In this document: positions 17,054 to 26,982 of the stretch, piece by piece | Layout of the letters: each line of letters starts with the position of its first letter | Numbering within the stretch: the first letter of the stretch is position 1 | Assembly: GCA_002320605.1 (NCBI GenBank) | Contig: DCKG01000039.1 | Location: 1-64,000 of the forward strand | DNA length: 64,000 bases | DNA from: Bacteroidales bacterium UBA1680 | GTDB taxonomy: Bacteria; Bacteroidota; Bacteroidia; Bacteroidales; UBA932 | Direction of reading: 5' to 3' | The notes under the pieces: generated by a model | What the model saw: the letters and a program-made list of their open reading frames with translations, nothing else | Databases searched by the model: none | Told to the model about the DNA's origin: nothing | Translations under genes and position numbers: made by a program

Positions 17054-20000
17054 ATGACATTCAAAGAGTACAAAGGCCTTGATTTGGTCGCGGCAGGAAA
17101 TGAAATTCTGGAACGTTGGAAGAACAATCACGCATTTGAGAAATCTCTCGAGCTGAGGGATGGGGCGCCAGAGTTCATTTTCTTCGAGGGGCCGCCTTCC
17201 GCCAATGGAAAGCCGGGCATTCACCATGTGATGGCCCGTTCCATAAAGGATGCGATTTGTCGGTACAAGACACAGACCGGCTTCAAGGTTAATCGCCGCG
17301 CTGGGTGGGACACTCATGGCTTGCCGGTGGAAATCGGCGTCGAGAAGAAGCTCGGAATACATAAGGACGACATCGGAACCAAGATTTCCGTCGAGGACTA
17401 TAACCGCACCTGCCGCGAAGAGGTGATGAAATACACCGCCGAATGGGAGAACATGACCGAGCGAGTGGGCTACTGGGTTGACATGAGCGACCCTTACATC
17501 ACCTACGACAATCGTTACATCGAGACCCTGTGGCATCTTCTGAAAGATATTTATAAAAAAGGATTGCTCTACAAAGGCTACTCCATCCAACCGTACTCTC
17601 CATCCGATGGCACCGGACTTAGTTCACATGAGCTGAATCAGCCTGGTTGCTACAAGGAAGTGAGCGACACTACGGCGACAGTGCAATTCGAAGTCATAAT
17701 GGATAAAAAGAGTCAGATGCTCTACGAGGGTAAGAGTCTGCCTGTCTATTTCATAGCATGGACTACTACGCCTTGGACTCTTCCTTCCAACACCTCTCTG
17801 TGCGTCGGTCCGAAAATCGACTATGTGAGAGTTCATTCATTCAATCCTTACACTGGAAGCGAGGCGGTCTATGTCGTGGCTAAAGCCTTGGTGAGCGCTT
17901 GGTTCAATGAAAAAGCTTCTGGAATTCCTTTCAATGAATATAAGAAAGGCGACAAGCTGGTGCCATACGAGGTGCTGGATGGCACTTTCAAAGGGATTGA
18001 CTTAGTTGGAATACATTACAAGCAGCTGATTCCTTGGTTCAAGCCGGTCCAGGAGGGCGAGGCATTCAGGGTGATCTCCGGCGATTACGTGACAACGGAA
18101 GATGGAACAGGAATAGTCCACATTGCCAATACTTTCGGAGCCGACGATAAGAGGGTGGCTGAGAATTTCGGCGTGCCGCCGATCATGGTCATCGACAAAG
18201 ACGGTAAGATGCAGGCTCAGGTGGATCACGATGGCAGATTCTACCCATTGGAAGACCTTGATCCTGAATATGTAAAAGAATATGTCGATCCGTCCTACAA
18301 GGAATTTGCCGGGCGCTATGTGAAGAATGCCTTCGATGACAGTCTTCCTGCAAATGCGCCAACGCTTGATTTCGATCTCTGCATGATGATGAAGCAGGAC
18401 GGCAGGCTGTTCAAAATGATGAAGCACGTGCATAGTTATCCTCATTCCTGGAGGACTGACAAGCCTGTGCTGTACTATCCTCTAGACGCATGGTTCATAA
18501 AGACTTCTGCCGTGAAGGATCAGATGGTGGCCCTGAACAAGACCATCGTCTGGAAGCCGGAATCCACAGGGACTGGGCGCTTCGGGCAGTGGCTTGAGAA
18601 TATTCAGGACTGGAACCTGTCCAGGAGCCGTTTCTGGGGCACTCCGCTCCCGATCTGGCGTACCGATGACGCGAAGGAGGAAATCTGCATAGGCTCGCTG
18701 AAGGAATTATATTCAGAAATCGAGAAAAGCGTGGCAGCTGGCTTCATGAAGTCTAATCCACTCAAAGACAAAGGATTCGATCCTGAAGACATGAGCAAGG
18801 CGAACTATGACAAGATCGACCTGCACCGTCCTTACGTCGACAACATATTCCTGGTAAGCCCTTCTGGCAAGAAGATGACTCGCGAGAGCGACCTTATTGA
18901 TGTCTGGTTCGATTCTGGCGCAATGCCTTACGCTCAGGAAGGACTTCGCAATCTTGGCACGAAGCAATTCGGTGCTACGGCGGATTTCATCGCCGAGGGC
19001 GTCGATCAGACCAGGGGCTGGTTCTATACGCTGCACGCCATACACACTATGGTGAGCGGCACGCCGGCGTTCAAGCACGTTATCTCCAACGGCTTGGTTC
19101 TGGACAAGAACGGCAACAAGATGAGCAAGAGGTTAGGCAATGCCGTGGATCCTTTTGAAGAGCTGGATAAATTCGGGGCTGATGCGCTCAGGTGGTACAT
19201 GCTCACTAACGCCCAGCCTTGGGACAACCTGAAATTCGATGAGGAAGGCGTGGACGAGGTGCGCAGGAAGTTTTTCGGGACGCTCTATAACACATATTCA
19301 TTCTTTGCCCTCTATGCCAACATCGACAATTTCGATCCATCGGCGGCGAAGGTTCCTTATTCGAAGCGGCCAGAGATTGACCGCTGGATAATATCCCTGC
19401 TGAACTCGCTGATTTCCAAGGTGAGGGCAGCGTATGAGGATTACGATGTGACGACGGCAGGCCGGCTCATTCAGGATTTTGTTTGCGACGATGTCAGCAA
19501 CTGGTACGTGCGCCTGAACAGAAAACGTTTCTGGGGAGGGAAGATGGACGAGGACAAACTTGCGGCTTACCAGACTCTCCATGAGGTGCTTACGGACGTG
19601 GCGGTGCTTTCCGCCCCAATAGCTCCGTTCTATATGGACAGGCTTTATCTGGACCTCGTGCCAGGGGGAGAGGATTCCGTGCATTATGTAATGATGCCTG
19701 ACGCAGACGCATTGGTCATCGATTCGGATTTGGAGGAGAGGATGAATCTGGCTCAAAAGGCAACCTCTATGATCTTGGCTCTCCGCAGGAAGGTGTCCAT
19801 AAAGGTTCGCCAGCCGCTGCAGAAAATCATGATTCCAGTTATCTCGGACAAGGTGCGCAAGCAGTTGGAAGCCGTGGAGAAGCTGATTCTTGGCGAGGTT
19901 AACGTGAAGGAAGTTGAATATATTTCCGACACGACAGGAATAATCACGAAGAAAATCAAGCCGAACTTCAAAACGCTCGGCAAGGCTTACGGCAGGCAGA

Positions 20001-20500
20001 TGAAAGAAATAGCCCAGGCGTTCGGGAATATGGACCAGGCGACTATCGGGGCGATTCAGGGCGCGGAGGCTGCCGGTGAGACATATTCGTTGAGTCTTCC
20101 TTCGGGCGAAGTAGTGCTGAACCCGGGCGATTATGAAATTTCTTCCGAGGATATGCCAGGCTGGCTGGTGGCTAGCGACGGCCCTCTGACTGTCGCCTTG
20201 GACGTGCAGATCAGCGAAGCTCTCAGGAAGGAGGGGATAGCGCGCGAGCTGGTGAACAGGATTCAGAACCTGAGAAAGGACAGCGGCTTCGAAGTGACTG
20301 ACAGGATTAATGCAATAATCTATGCTTCAGGCGATTATGATGACGTTAAGGCTGCTGTGGACGAAAATATTGATATGATCGGAGCCCAAACGTTAGCAGT
20401 TTCGACAATTGTATGTAAATTTGCAGACGCAGTTCCGGATGCAGCCGTCATCGACTGGGATGGATCTGAAATGAAGATGAAGCTTCAAAAGGTAAACTAA
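17054..20500 (+). CDS. ileS: Isoleucyl-tRNA synthetase, long form
   Basis: IleRS charges tRNA-Ile and edits valine. The 1148 residues exceed the ~940 of the common bacterial enzyme and resemble the long eukaryote-like IleS2 type. That assignment, and the mupirocin tolerance often tied to it, are inference from length and order. The HIGH region reads GPPSANGKPGIHHVMARS, and the CP1 editing domain shows WTTTPWTLPSNT. The class-specific DVWFDSGAMPYAQEG and the KMSKS loop NKMSKRLGN follow, with a long C-terminal anticodon region after them. It leads a plus-strand operon with the DksA-like gene 11 bases downstream. Confidence 0.97.
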   Translation: MTFKEYKGLDLVAAGNEILERWKNNHAFEKSLELRDGAPEFIFFEGPPSANGKPGIHHVMARSIKDAICRYKTQTGFKVNRRAGWDTHGLPVEIGVEKKLGIHKDDIGTKISVEDYNRTCREEVMKYTAEWENMTERVGYWVDMSDPYITYDNRYIETLWHLLKDIYKKGLLYKGYSIQPYSPSDGTGLSSHELNQPGCYKEVSDTTATVQFEVIMDKKSQMLYEGKSLPVYFIAWTTTPWTLPSNTSLCVGPKIDYVRVHSFNPYTGSEAVYVVAKALVSAWFNEKASGIPFNEYKKGDKLVPYEVLDGTFKGIDLVGIHYKQLIPWFKPVQEGEAFRVISGDYVTTEDGTGIVHIANTFGADDKRVAENFGVPPIMVIDKDGKMQAQVDHDGRFYPLEDLDPEYVKEYVDPSYKEFAGRYVKNAFDDSLPANAPTLDFDLCMMMKQDGRLFKMMKHVHSYPHSWRTDKPVLYYPLDAWFIKTSAVKDQMVALNKTIVWKPESTGTGRFGQWLENIQDWNLSRSRFWGTPLPIWRTDDAKEEICIGSLKELYSEIEKSVAAGFMKSNPLKDKGFDPEDMSKANYDKIDLHRPYVDNIFLVSPSGKKMTRESDLIDVWFDSGAMPYAQEGLRNLGTKQFGATADFIAEGVDQTRGWFYTLHAIHTMVSGTPAFKHVISNGLVLDKNGNKMSKRLGNAVDPFEELDKFGADALRWYMLTNAQPWDNLKFDEEGVDEVRRKFFGTLYNTYSFFALYANIDNFDPSAAKVPYSKRPEIDRWIISLLNSLISKVRAAYEDYDVTTAGRLIQDFVCDDVSNWYVRLNRKRFWGGKMDEDKLAAYQTLHEVLTDVAVLSAPIAPFYMDRLYLDLVPGGEDSVHYVMMPDADALVIDSDLEERMNLAQKATSMILALRRKVSIKVRQPLQKIMIPVISDKVRKQLEAVEKLILGEVNVKEVEYISDTTGIITKKIKPNFKTLGKAYGRQMKEIAQAFGNMDQATIGAIQGAEAAGETYSLSLPSGEVVLNPGDYEISSEDMPGWLVASDGPLTVALDVQISEALRKEGIARELVNRIQNLRKDSGFEVTDRINAIIYASGDYDDVKAAVDENIDMIGAQTLAVSTIVCKFADAVPDAAVIDWDGSEMKMKLQKVN

Positions 20501-20511
20501 ACTATATTGCT

Positions 20512-20940
20512 ATGGCTAAAGAAGATACAAGCAAGGTCGTTCCCGCAGAAGAGAGAACGCGCTACAGCGATGAAGAGCTTGAGGAATTCAGGCAAATCAT
20601 CAATGACATGCTTGCCAAGGCGAGGAAGGAATATGACACTCTCCGCCAAGTGATAATGCACAATGGCAGCAATGACATCGAAGACACAACTCCGTCATTC
20701 AAGACAGTCGAGGATGATGGCGCTTATCAGCTTAGCAAGGAAGAAGCAAGCCAGCTGGCTCAGAGACAATACAAATTCATCCAGAATTTGGAGGCTGCCT
20801 TGGTGAGAATAGAGAATAAGACTTACGGAATATGCCGTGTCACGGGGAAACTCATCCCGAAGGAGAGGCTTCGCCTGGTTCCTCACGCTACTCTTACCGT
20901 TGAGGCTAAAGAAATGCTTGCTAAGAAAGGTCAGAATTAG
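20512..20940 (+). CDS. TraR/DksA family zinc-finger-like regulator
   Basis: The 142-residue protein matches the short DksA/TraR family that binds the RNA polymerase secondary channel. The N-terminal coiled coil (residues ~20-100) contains RYSDEELEEFRQIINDML, and the C-terminal globular part reads TYGICRVTGKLIPKERLRLVPHAT. Only one of the four zinc cysteines is present there, as is common in Bacteroidota members, so the fold is probably metal-free. It lies between ileS and lspA, and its TAG stop shares its G with the GTG of lspA. A ppGpp-linked role is family knowledge only. Confidence 0.88.
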   Translation: MAKEDTSKVVPAEERTRYSDEELEEFRQIINDMLAKARKEYDTLRQVIMHNGSNDIEDTTPSFKTVEDDGAYQLSKEEASQLAQRQYKFIQNLEAALVRIENKTYGICRVTGKLIPKERLRLVPHATLTVEAKEMLAKKGQN

Positions 20941-21566
20941 TGAAGGTCTCCGAGGGCAAAAAGCTCATCCTGCTAGGGATGATTCTAGTCATTTTTGATC
21001 AGGTCGTCAAGATTCTGGTCAAGACGAATATGGAAATTGGCGACCACTTCAACGTGATTGGCAATTGGTTCCAGATTTATTTCATAGAAAACGAGGGCAT
21101 GGCCTTCGGAATGAAGTTCGGGGGGACTGTGGGGAAATTCCTGCTGTCCCTTTTCCGCATAGGGCTGTTCGCCCTGCTGTGGTGGTGGATAGCCACCCTG
21201 GCCAAGAAAAGGTTTGATTCTGAAGGGAAGGTCGTCCTGAAGGAGGATGGCCGCCAGAAAGTGCCAGAGGGAGTGCTGGTCGGTCTTACTCTCATCACGG
21301 CAGGTGCCTTTGGGAATATAATAGATTGCCTTTTCTACGGCATCATATTCAATTACGCTCCTTTCATGTTCGGCAGGGTCGTGGACATGCTGTATTTCCC
21401 TCTCATAGACACGTTTTGGCCGCAGTGGATGCCATTCGTAGGTGGCGAGCGGCTCCTTTTCTTCGCCCCGGTTTTCAACATCGCCGACAGTTGCGTCACC
21501 ATCGGGGCATTGTATCTCATATTCTTCCAATACAGATTCTTCCTCAGCGAGGATAAGAAGCAATAA
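20940..21566 (+). CDS. lspA: Lipoprotein signal peptidase (signal peptidase II)
   Basis: LspA cleaves prolipoprotein signal peptides in the inner membrane, which fits the many lipoproteins in this window. The GTG at 20940 overlaps the previous stop. The 208 residues have four hydrophobic segments and the two catalytic aspartates in GNIIDCLFYG and FNIADSCVTIG. The Asn-rich motif FIENEGMAFG is also conserved. It is longer than the ~160 residues of the E. coli type because of a loop around residues 80-105, as is usual in the phylum. Confidence 0.95.
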   Translation: MKVSEGKKLILLGMILVIFDQVVKILVKTNMEIGDHFNVIGNWFQIYFIENEGMAFGMKFGGTVGKFLLSLFRIGLFALLWWWIATLAKKRFDSEGKVVLKEDGRQKVPEGVLVGLTLITAGAFGNIIDCLFYGIIFNYAPFMFGRVVDMLYFPLIDTFWPQWMPFVGGERLLFFAPVFNIADSCVTIGALYLIFFQYRFFLSEDKKQ

Positions 21567-22040
21567 AGGAAAAGACCTGCTTCCGCTATCGTCCATCCTT
21601 CCGGTTTCCTTATGTCGTACCGCCCTCCCTTTTGCTGTGGCGACTCTTTCGTCGCAACCTAACCGTCTTCTTTCAATGTCGTATATTCCTTGGCAAAGAG
21701 ATATAAATATCGCTGAATTGTTTTAATGATGGTTGTAATTTGTAACCATATTGCCTAGCGACACTGAATTAAAGATCATTTTGAGTGATGTTTTATTCTC
21801 TATTTGATGGATATTCTGATTCTGTTAAATATTTAATAATGTTTATTATTCGGCGAACATGCTGTGTTGCAGTGATAAAAAGGTATTGAAGGCTGCTAGG
21901 AAGGTATTATTGGTTTCTATCCGAAATGAATATTTTTTGCGTTATTAAAATTTTTTACTAATATTGACACTGGTTTTTGGGGATTAATGAGTTTTCTAAT
22001 TACTCCTCTTTGATTTTTTAATCAACAGAATTGTTTTTCT
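21567..22040. other. Long leader/intergenic region before the SusC/SusD operon
   Basis: No gene is seen in these 474 bases. The second half is AT-rich. An inverted repeat ATGGTT-N9-AACCAT lies at 21729-21749 and could be an operator. TTGACACTGG near 21966 resembles a -33 region, but no good TAnnTTTG box follows at the right spacing. No linked anti-sigma/ECF pair or SusR-like regulator is encoded near, so control of the operon is unresolved. Confidence 0.4.
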
Positions 22041-25000
22041 ATGAGGAAAAAATTTTTTGTAATGCTTGCATGTCTGTTCCTAGTTACGGGAATTGCCATT
22101 GCACAAGGAAGAGTTTCCGGAATTGTCGTTTCGGCTGCGGACGGAGAACCGCTGATTGGTGCAGCGGTCATGGTGCAGGGAAATACCAGCAAATTTGCAA
22201 TTACGGACAACGATGGTCACTTCTCGCTTGATGTCCGACCTGGCACAAAGCTGGAAGTTAGTTTCATTGGAATGCGGCCAACGGTCGTGGACGCTGCCGC
22301 TAACATGAGAATCGTCTTGGAAATAGATAATTCTCTCGAAGAGGCCGTTGTGACGGGCATGACGACTCAGGATAAACGGCTTTTCTCCGGTGCGGCGACC
22401 AAGGTCAGTGCTGATGATGCCAAAATCAATGGCATGGCGGATATAAGCCGTTCCCTTGAGGGGCGGGCGGCTGGCGTTAGCGTCCAGAACGTCACCGGCA
22501 CATTCGGAACAGCGCCTAAGATCAGGGTGCGCGGCGCCACTTCAATTTATGGTAGCTCGAAGCCTCTATGGGTGGTTGATGGAGTGATCATGGAAGATGT
22601 CACGGAAGTCAGTTCGGATCAGCTATCGTCCGGAGATGCGGAAACGCTCATTTCTTCTGCAATCGCTGGTTTGAATTCGGATGACATCGAAAGCTTCCAG
22701 ATTTTGAAGGACGGCTCTGCGACCTCTATATATGGAGCGCGCGCCATGGCGGGAGTCATCGTCGTGACTACCAAGAAAGGAAAGCAAGGGCAGTCTCATT
22801 TGAGCTATACCGGTGAATTTACCATGCGCCTGAAGCCATCTTACAGGAATTTCAACATCATGAATTCCCAGGATCAGATGTCTGTATACCAGGAACTTCA
22901 GCAGAAAGGCTATCTTAATTATGCCAGCACTTCAACGGCTAGCAATGGAGGCATATATAAGAAAATGTACGACCTCATCAGCACTTACAATGCCACGACC
23001 GGTCAGTTCGGCCTGGCTAATACTGCTGAAGCAAGGGCCGCTTACCTTCGTGAGGCCGAATACAGAAACACCGATTGGTTCGACGGACTGTTTTCGAATG
23101 ATGTCATGCAGAACCACTCAGTGTCAATTTCCACTGGTACCGAAAAGGCTCAGACCTATGCGTCCGTCAGTGCGATGTACGATCCAGGTTGGACGAGGCA
23201 GAGCAAGGTGAATCGTTACACCATCAATCTGAACACTTCTTACAAGTTGAAGAAATGGCTTACCGCAAATATCATAGGCAATGCTTCTTTCCGTAAGCAG
23301 AGGGCTCCTGGAACGATTGGACAAGAGCTAGACCCTGTCTCCGGAGAAGTTAAGCGCGATTTCGACATCAACCCTTACTCGTACGCTCTGAACACTTCGC
23401 GAGCTCTCGATCCTGACGAATTCTACACAAGGAATTATGCCGATTTCAACATCTACCATGAACTTGAAAACAACTACATGGATCTTAAAGTGAATGATTT
23501 TCGCGTTCAGGGGAGCCTTGAATTCAAGCCATGGAAGCAAATGACCATCACTGCTCTGGCAGCCGTAAAGTCAGCGTCGACTTCTCAGGAGCATTTCATC
23601 CTTGACGATTCCAATCAGGCTTTGGCATACAAGGCGATGGAAACGTCCACGATTCGAAAGAACAATCCTTTCCTCTACACTGACCCGGATAACATCTACG
23701 CCCTTCCTATCTCTGTTCTACCTGATGGCGGTATTTACGAGAGGAGGAACAATGACATGTTCGGTTGGGACACCCGTTTTTCGATGGCGTACAACAACAT
23801 CTTCAATACGAACCACATCGTGAATTTCTACGGTGGAATGGAAACGAACTTGGTAGATCGTCGCACGACATGGTTCCGCGGATGGGGCATGCAATATTCT
23901 TTGGGCGAGATAGCGAACTACGCTTATCAAGTCTTCAAGAAAGGAGCTGAGGAGAACACCCAATATTATTCGCTTGGCAACACTCACACCAGAAGCGCTG
24001 CCTTCTTTGCGATAGGCACATATTCATATAAAGGCAGATACACCTTGACCGGAACATATCGTTACGAGGGTACTAACTACCTTGGCAAATCAAGGTCTGC
24101 CCGCTGGATGCCGACATGGAACGTTTCAGGAGCATGGAACGCCCACGAAGAGAAGTTCTTCAAGAGCCTGAATCCGGTTCTTACTCATGCGACGCTGCGA
24201 GTGTCATACTCTCTTACCGGCGACCGTCCGAGCATCTCGAATTCATATGCCATCTACAGCTCTTACAATCCTTGGAGACCTTTCACCGGGGTTAAGGAGT
24301 CTGGATTGAAGGTCAGCAACCTGGCCAACGAGGGACTCACTTACGAGAAGAAGCACGAGCTGAATGTCGGAGCTGACTTAGGATTCTTGGACAATAGGAT
24401 AAACCTTGTGGTGGATGCCTACAGGCGAAACAACTATGATCTAATCGGATTGACGAATACTCAGGGAGTTGGTGGAGAAATCAATAAATATGGTAATATC
24501 GCGACGATGAAATCCAATGGTGTCGAGATCAGCCTTCAGACTACCAATATCAAGACCAAGAATTTCACGTGGACCACTAACCTCATTTATTCTCACACCC
24601 ACAACGAAGTGACTAAGCTTGAGGCAGATAGCCGAGTGATAGACCTCGTATCTGGCAACGGTTTCGCCCTTAAGGGGTATCCGGTCAGGAGCCTCTTCTC
24701 CATTCCTTTCATGGGGCTTAATAACGAGGGGCTCCCGACTTTCCTCGATCAGGACGGAAACATCTCGGTTTCCGGTGTTTATTTCCAGGAGAGCGACAAG
24801 GACAAGCTGGGCTTCTTGAAGTATGAGGGAAGCATCGAGCCGACCGACGTGGGTTCCTTTGGCAACGTGTTCCGTTATAAAGGGTTGTCCCTCAACGTAT
24901 TCATAACTTATTCATTCGGCAATGTCGTACGTCTGGATCCGGTATTCTCCAATACCTACGATGACTTGGATTCCACGCCTAAAGAGTTCAACAATCGCTG

Positions 25001-25355
25001 GATAGTTCCGGGGGACGAGAAATACACGGACATTCCTGTGATTGCCAGCAGACGGCAGAACCGAAACAACACTAATCTAAACATTGCTTACAATTCCTAC
25101 AACTATTCTACAGCTCGCATCGCCAAAGGCGACTTCATCCGCATGAAGGAAATTTCTATGGGCTATGATTTCCCGAAGTCCGTCGCAAATAAAATAGGCG
25201 TCGGCTCATTATCGCTGAAACTCCAAGGAACGAACCTTTTCCTGCTGTATGCTGATAAAAAACTCAATGGCCAGGATCCTGAATTCGTAAACGCAGGTGG
25301 TGTTGCGGTTCCTGTTCCTAAGCAGTTCACGTTCACTTTGAAAATCGGCCTTTAA
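22041..25355 (+). CDS. SusC/RagA-family TonB-dependent outer-membrane transporter
   Basis: This is the outer-membrane barrel that imports a ligand captured by its SusD partner, using TonB energy. The 1104 residues begin with a signal peptide ending near AIAQG. Next come a carboxypeptidase-regulatory-like domain (GRVSGIVVSAADGEPLIGA, ~20-110), a plug domain (~115-240, with SRSLEGRAAGVSVQNVTG, KIRVRGATSI and FQILKDGSATSIYGARA) and a long beta-barrel. The last residues FTLKIGL fit the outer-membrane insertion signal. It leads a five-gene operon; no carbohydrate enzyme follows, so a glycan substrate is not implied. Confidence 0.96.
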   Translation: MRKKFFVMLACLFLVTGIAIAQGRVSGIVVSAADGEPLIGAAVMVQGNTSKFAITDNDGHFSLDVRPGTKLEVSFIGMRPTVVDAAANMRIVLEIDNSLEEAVVTGMTTQDKRLFSGAATKVSADDAKINGMADISRSLEGRAAGVSVQNVTGTFGTAPKIRVRGATSIYGSSKPLWVVDGVIMEDVTEVSSDQLSSGDAETLISSAIAGLNSDDIESFQILKDGSATSIYGARAMAGVIVVTTKKGKQGQSHLSYTGEFTMRLKPSYRNFNIMNSQDQMSVYQELQQKGYLNYASTSTASNGGIYKKMYDLISTYNATTGQFGLANTAEARAAYLREAEYRNTDWFDGLFSNDVMQNHSVSISTGTEKAQTYASVSAMYDPGWTRQSKVNRYTINLNTSYKLKKWLTANIIGNASFRKQRAPGTIGQELDPVSGEVKRDFDINPYSYALNTSRALDPDEFYTRNYADFNIYHELENNYMDLKVNDFRVQGSLEFKPWKQMTITALAAVKSASTSQEHFILDDSNQALAYKAMETSTIRKNNPFLYTDPDNIYALPISVLPDGGIYERRNNDMFGWDTRFSMAYNNIFNTNHIVNFYGGMETNLVDRRTTWFRGWGMQYSLGEIANYAYQVFKKGAEENTQYYSLGNTHTRSAAFFAIGTYSYKGRYTLTGTYRYEGTNYLGKSRSARWMPTWNVSGAWNAHEEKFFKSLNPVLTHATLRVSYSLTGDRPSISNSYAIYSSYNPWRPFTGVKESGLKVSNLANEGLTYEKKHELNVGADLGFLDNRINLVVDAYRRNNYDLIGLTNTQGVGGEINKYGNIATMKSNGVEISLQTTNIKTKNFTWTTNLIYSHTHNEVTKLEADSRVIDLVSGNGFALKGYPVRSLFSIPFMGLNNEGLPTFLDQDGNISVSGVYFQESDKDKLGFLKYEGSIEPTDVGSFGNVFRYKGLSLNVFITYSFGNVVRLDPVFSNTYDDLDSTPKEFNNRWIVPGDEKYTDIPVIASRRQNRNNTNLNIAYNSYNYSTARIAKGDFIRMKEISMGYDFPKSVANKIGVGSLSLKLQGTNLFLLYADKKLNGQDPEFVNAGGVAVPVPKQFTFTLKIGL

Positions 25356-25367
25356 TCTTAAAACTAT

Positions 25368-26954
25368 ATGAACACGAAAATATTCAAAATATTCATTATT
25401 GGCTTGTCTGCCCTTTCATTGGCCGCGTGCAATGATTTCCTAGACGAGATGCCGGACAACAGGGCTACTCTGGACACGGAAGACAAAATCTCCCGCTTGT
25501 TGGTGTCGGCATACATGACGAATCTCCCGACTCTAGTGATGGAGTACATGTCCGATAACGTGGACGATAACGGGGCGAATAACCCATACACTGACAGATT
25601 CTTCGACCAGGTGTACCGGTGGGAAGACATCACGGAGAGCAACAACGAATCTCCTGAGAGTTTTTACGATGCGGCCTATAAGGCTATTGCATCAGCCAAC
25701 GCGGTATTGCAGGCTATCGAAGATATGGGAGGCGCTACTACTCCGCAGCTCCAGGCCGCCAAAGGCGAAGCCTTGCTCTGTAGGGCATATAATCATTTCA
25801 TGCTAGTGAACTTCTTCAGCATGGCTTACAATAGCGAAACCAGTACTTCCGACCTAGGAATGCCATATTCAACTTCTCCGGAAACGGAGCTTAGGCCGGA
25901 GTATGAGAGGGGTACTGTCGCCGAAGATTATGCGCGAATGGAAGCAGACATCATTGAGGGGCTGCCGCTTATCAATGATCAGTACTACTCCGTTCCTAAA
26001 TACCACTTCAATCAGAAGGCCGCCTATGCTTTCGCCAGCAGGTTCTATCTCTACTACGAGAAGTGGGATAAATGCATTGAGTATGCCGATAAATGCCTTG
26101 GGGACAGTCCTGCCTCCCAGCTGAGGGACTACTCCGCACTGGCTTCCATGACGCAAGATTACGATGCGGTCGGCAATGCATATATTGATGCCCAGACGAA
26201 CTGCAACCTGCTTCTCCTGACCGGCTATTCTGTGCTTGGAGTAGCCTTCGGCCCATATTTTAATTATGGAAAATATTCCCATGGCAGTTACATAGCAAGT
26301 AATGAAGATAGCTATGCGATGAATGTCTGGGGTTCTCCTTCGCAAGAGAAGTATCAGGTGAAAAGATATGGGGGCACAAACCTGAACAAATACATATATT
26401 GGAGATGCCCTTATAAATTTGAGTATACTGATCCGGTTGCCGGAATAGGTTTCAATAGGACGGTGGCTCCTGTGCTGACTGCTGATGAAGCCCTTCTCAG
26501 CAGGGCTGAGGCAAAGGCTGTATTGAAGCAGTATGATGCCAGCGTTGCGGACCTGAACATCTGGATGAAGAATTTCACGAATGTCACCACCGATCTCACG
26601 CTAGAGTCGATTAAGGCTTTCTATAACGGCATTGATTATTGCTACAGCGATGCTGATGGCTTGAATTCTACTCAGAAAAAGCACATCAATCCTCATTTCT
26701 CTATAGACGCAGAGGGTTCTGATCAGGAAAGCCTTCTCCAGTGCGTACTTGGCTTTAAGCGCCTGGAGACTTTGCAATGCGGTCTGAGGTGGTTCGATCT
26801 CAAACGTTACCGCATAGTTTATCCACGCCGCATCCTCGCTTCCGACGGAACGCCAGATGAGAAGACGGATGAGCTAAAGACGGATGATCCTCGTCGAGCC
26901 ATTCAGCTTCCTAAGAAGGTGATTGATGCCGGACTGGAGAAGAACCCTCGTTAA
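25368..26954 (+). CDS. SusD/RagB-family surface nutrient-binding lipoprotein
   Basis: SusD-like lids sit on the SusC barrel and bind its ligand outside the cell. The 528 residues start with a lipoprotein signal (GLSALSLAAC, cysteine about residue 21). The N-terminal TPR-like helical region contains AYKAIASANAVLQAIE and KGEALLCRAYNHFMLVNFF, the usual RagB blocks. The C-terminal part has ALLSRAEAKAVLKQYD and ends with LKRYRIVYP and similar residues. It begins 12 bases after susC and belongs to the same operon. Confidence 0.95.
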   Translation: MNTKIFKIFIIGLSALSLAACNDFLDEMPDNRATLDTEDKISRLLVSAYMTNLPTLVMEYMSDNVDDNGANNPYTDRFFDQVYRWEDITESNNESPESFYDAAYKAIASANAVLQAIEDMGGATTPQLQAAKGEALLCRAYNHFMLVNFFSMAYNSETSTSDLGMPYSTSPETELRPEYERGTVAEDYARMEADIIEGLPLINDQYYSVPKYHFNQKAAYAFASRFYLYYEKWDKCIEYADKCLGDSPASQLRDYSALASMTQDYDAVGNAYIDAQTNCNLLLLTGYSVLGVAFGPYFNYGKYSHGSYIASNEDSYAMNVWGSPSQEKYQVKRYGGTNLNKYIYWRCPYKFEYTDPVAGIGFNRTVAPVLTADEALLSRAEAKAVLKQYDASVADLNIWMKNFTNVTTDLTLESIKAFYNGIDYCYSDADGLNSTQKKHINPHFSIDAEGSDQESLLQCVLGFKRLETLQCGLRWFDLKRYRIVYPRRILASDGTPDEKTDELKTDDPRRAIQLPKKVIDAGLEKNPR

Positions 26955-26982
26955 TGTTCATATCTTTTAAAAAACGGAAGAA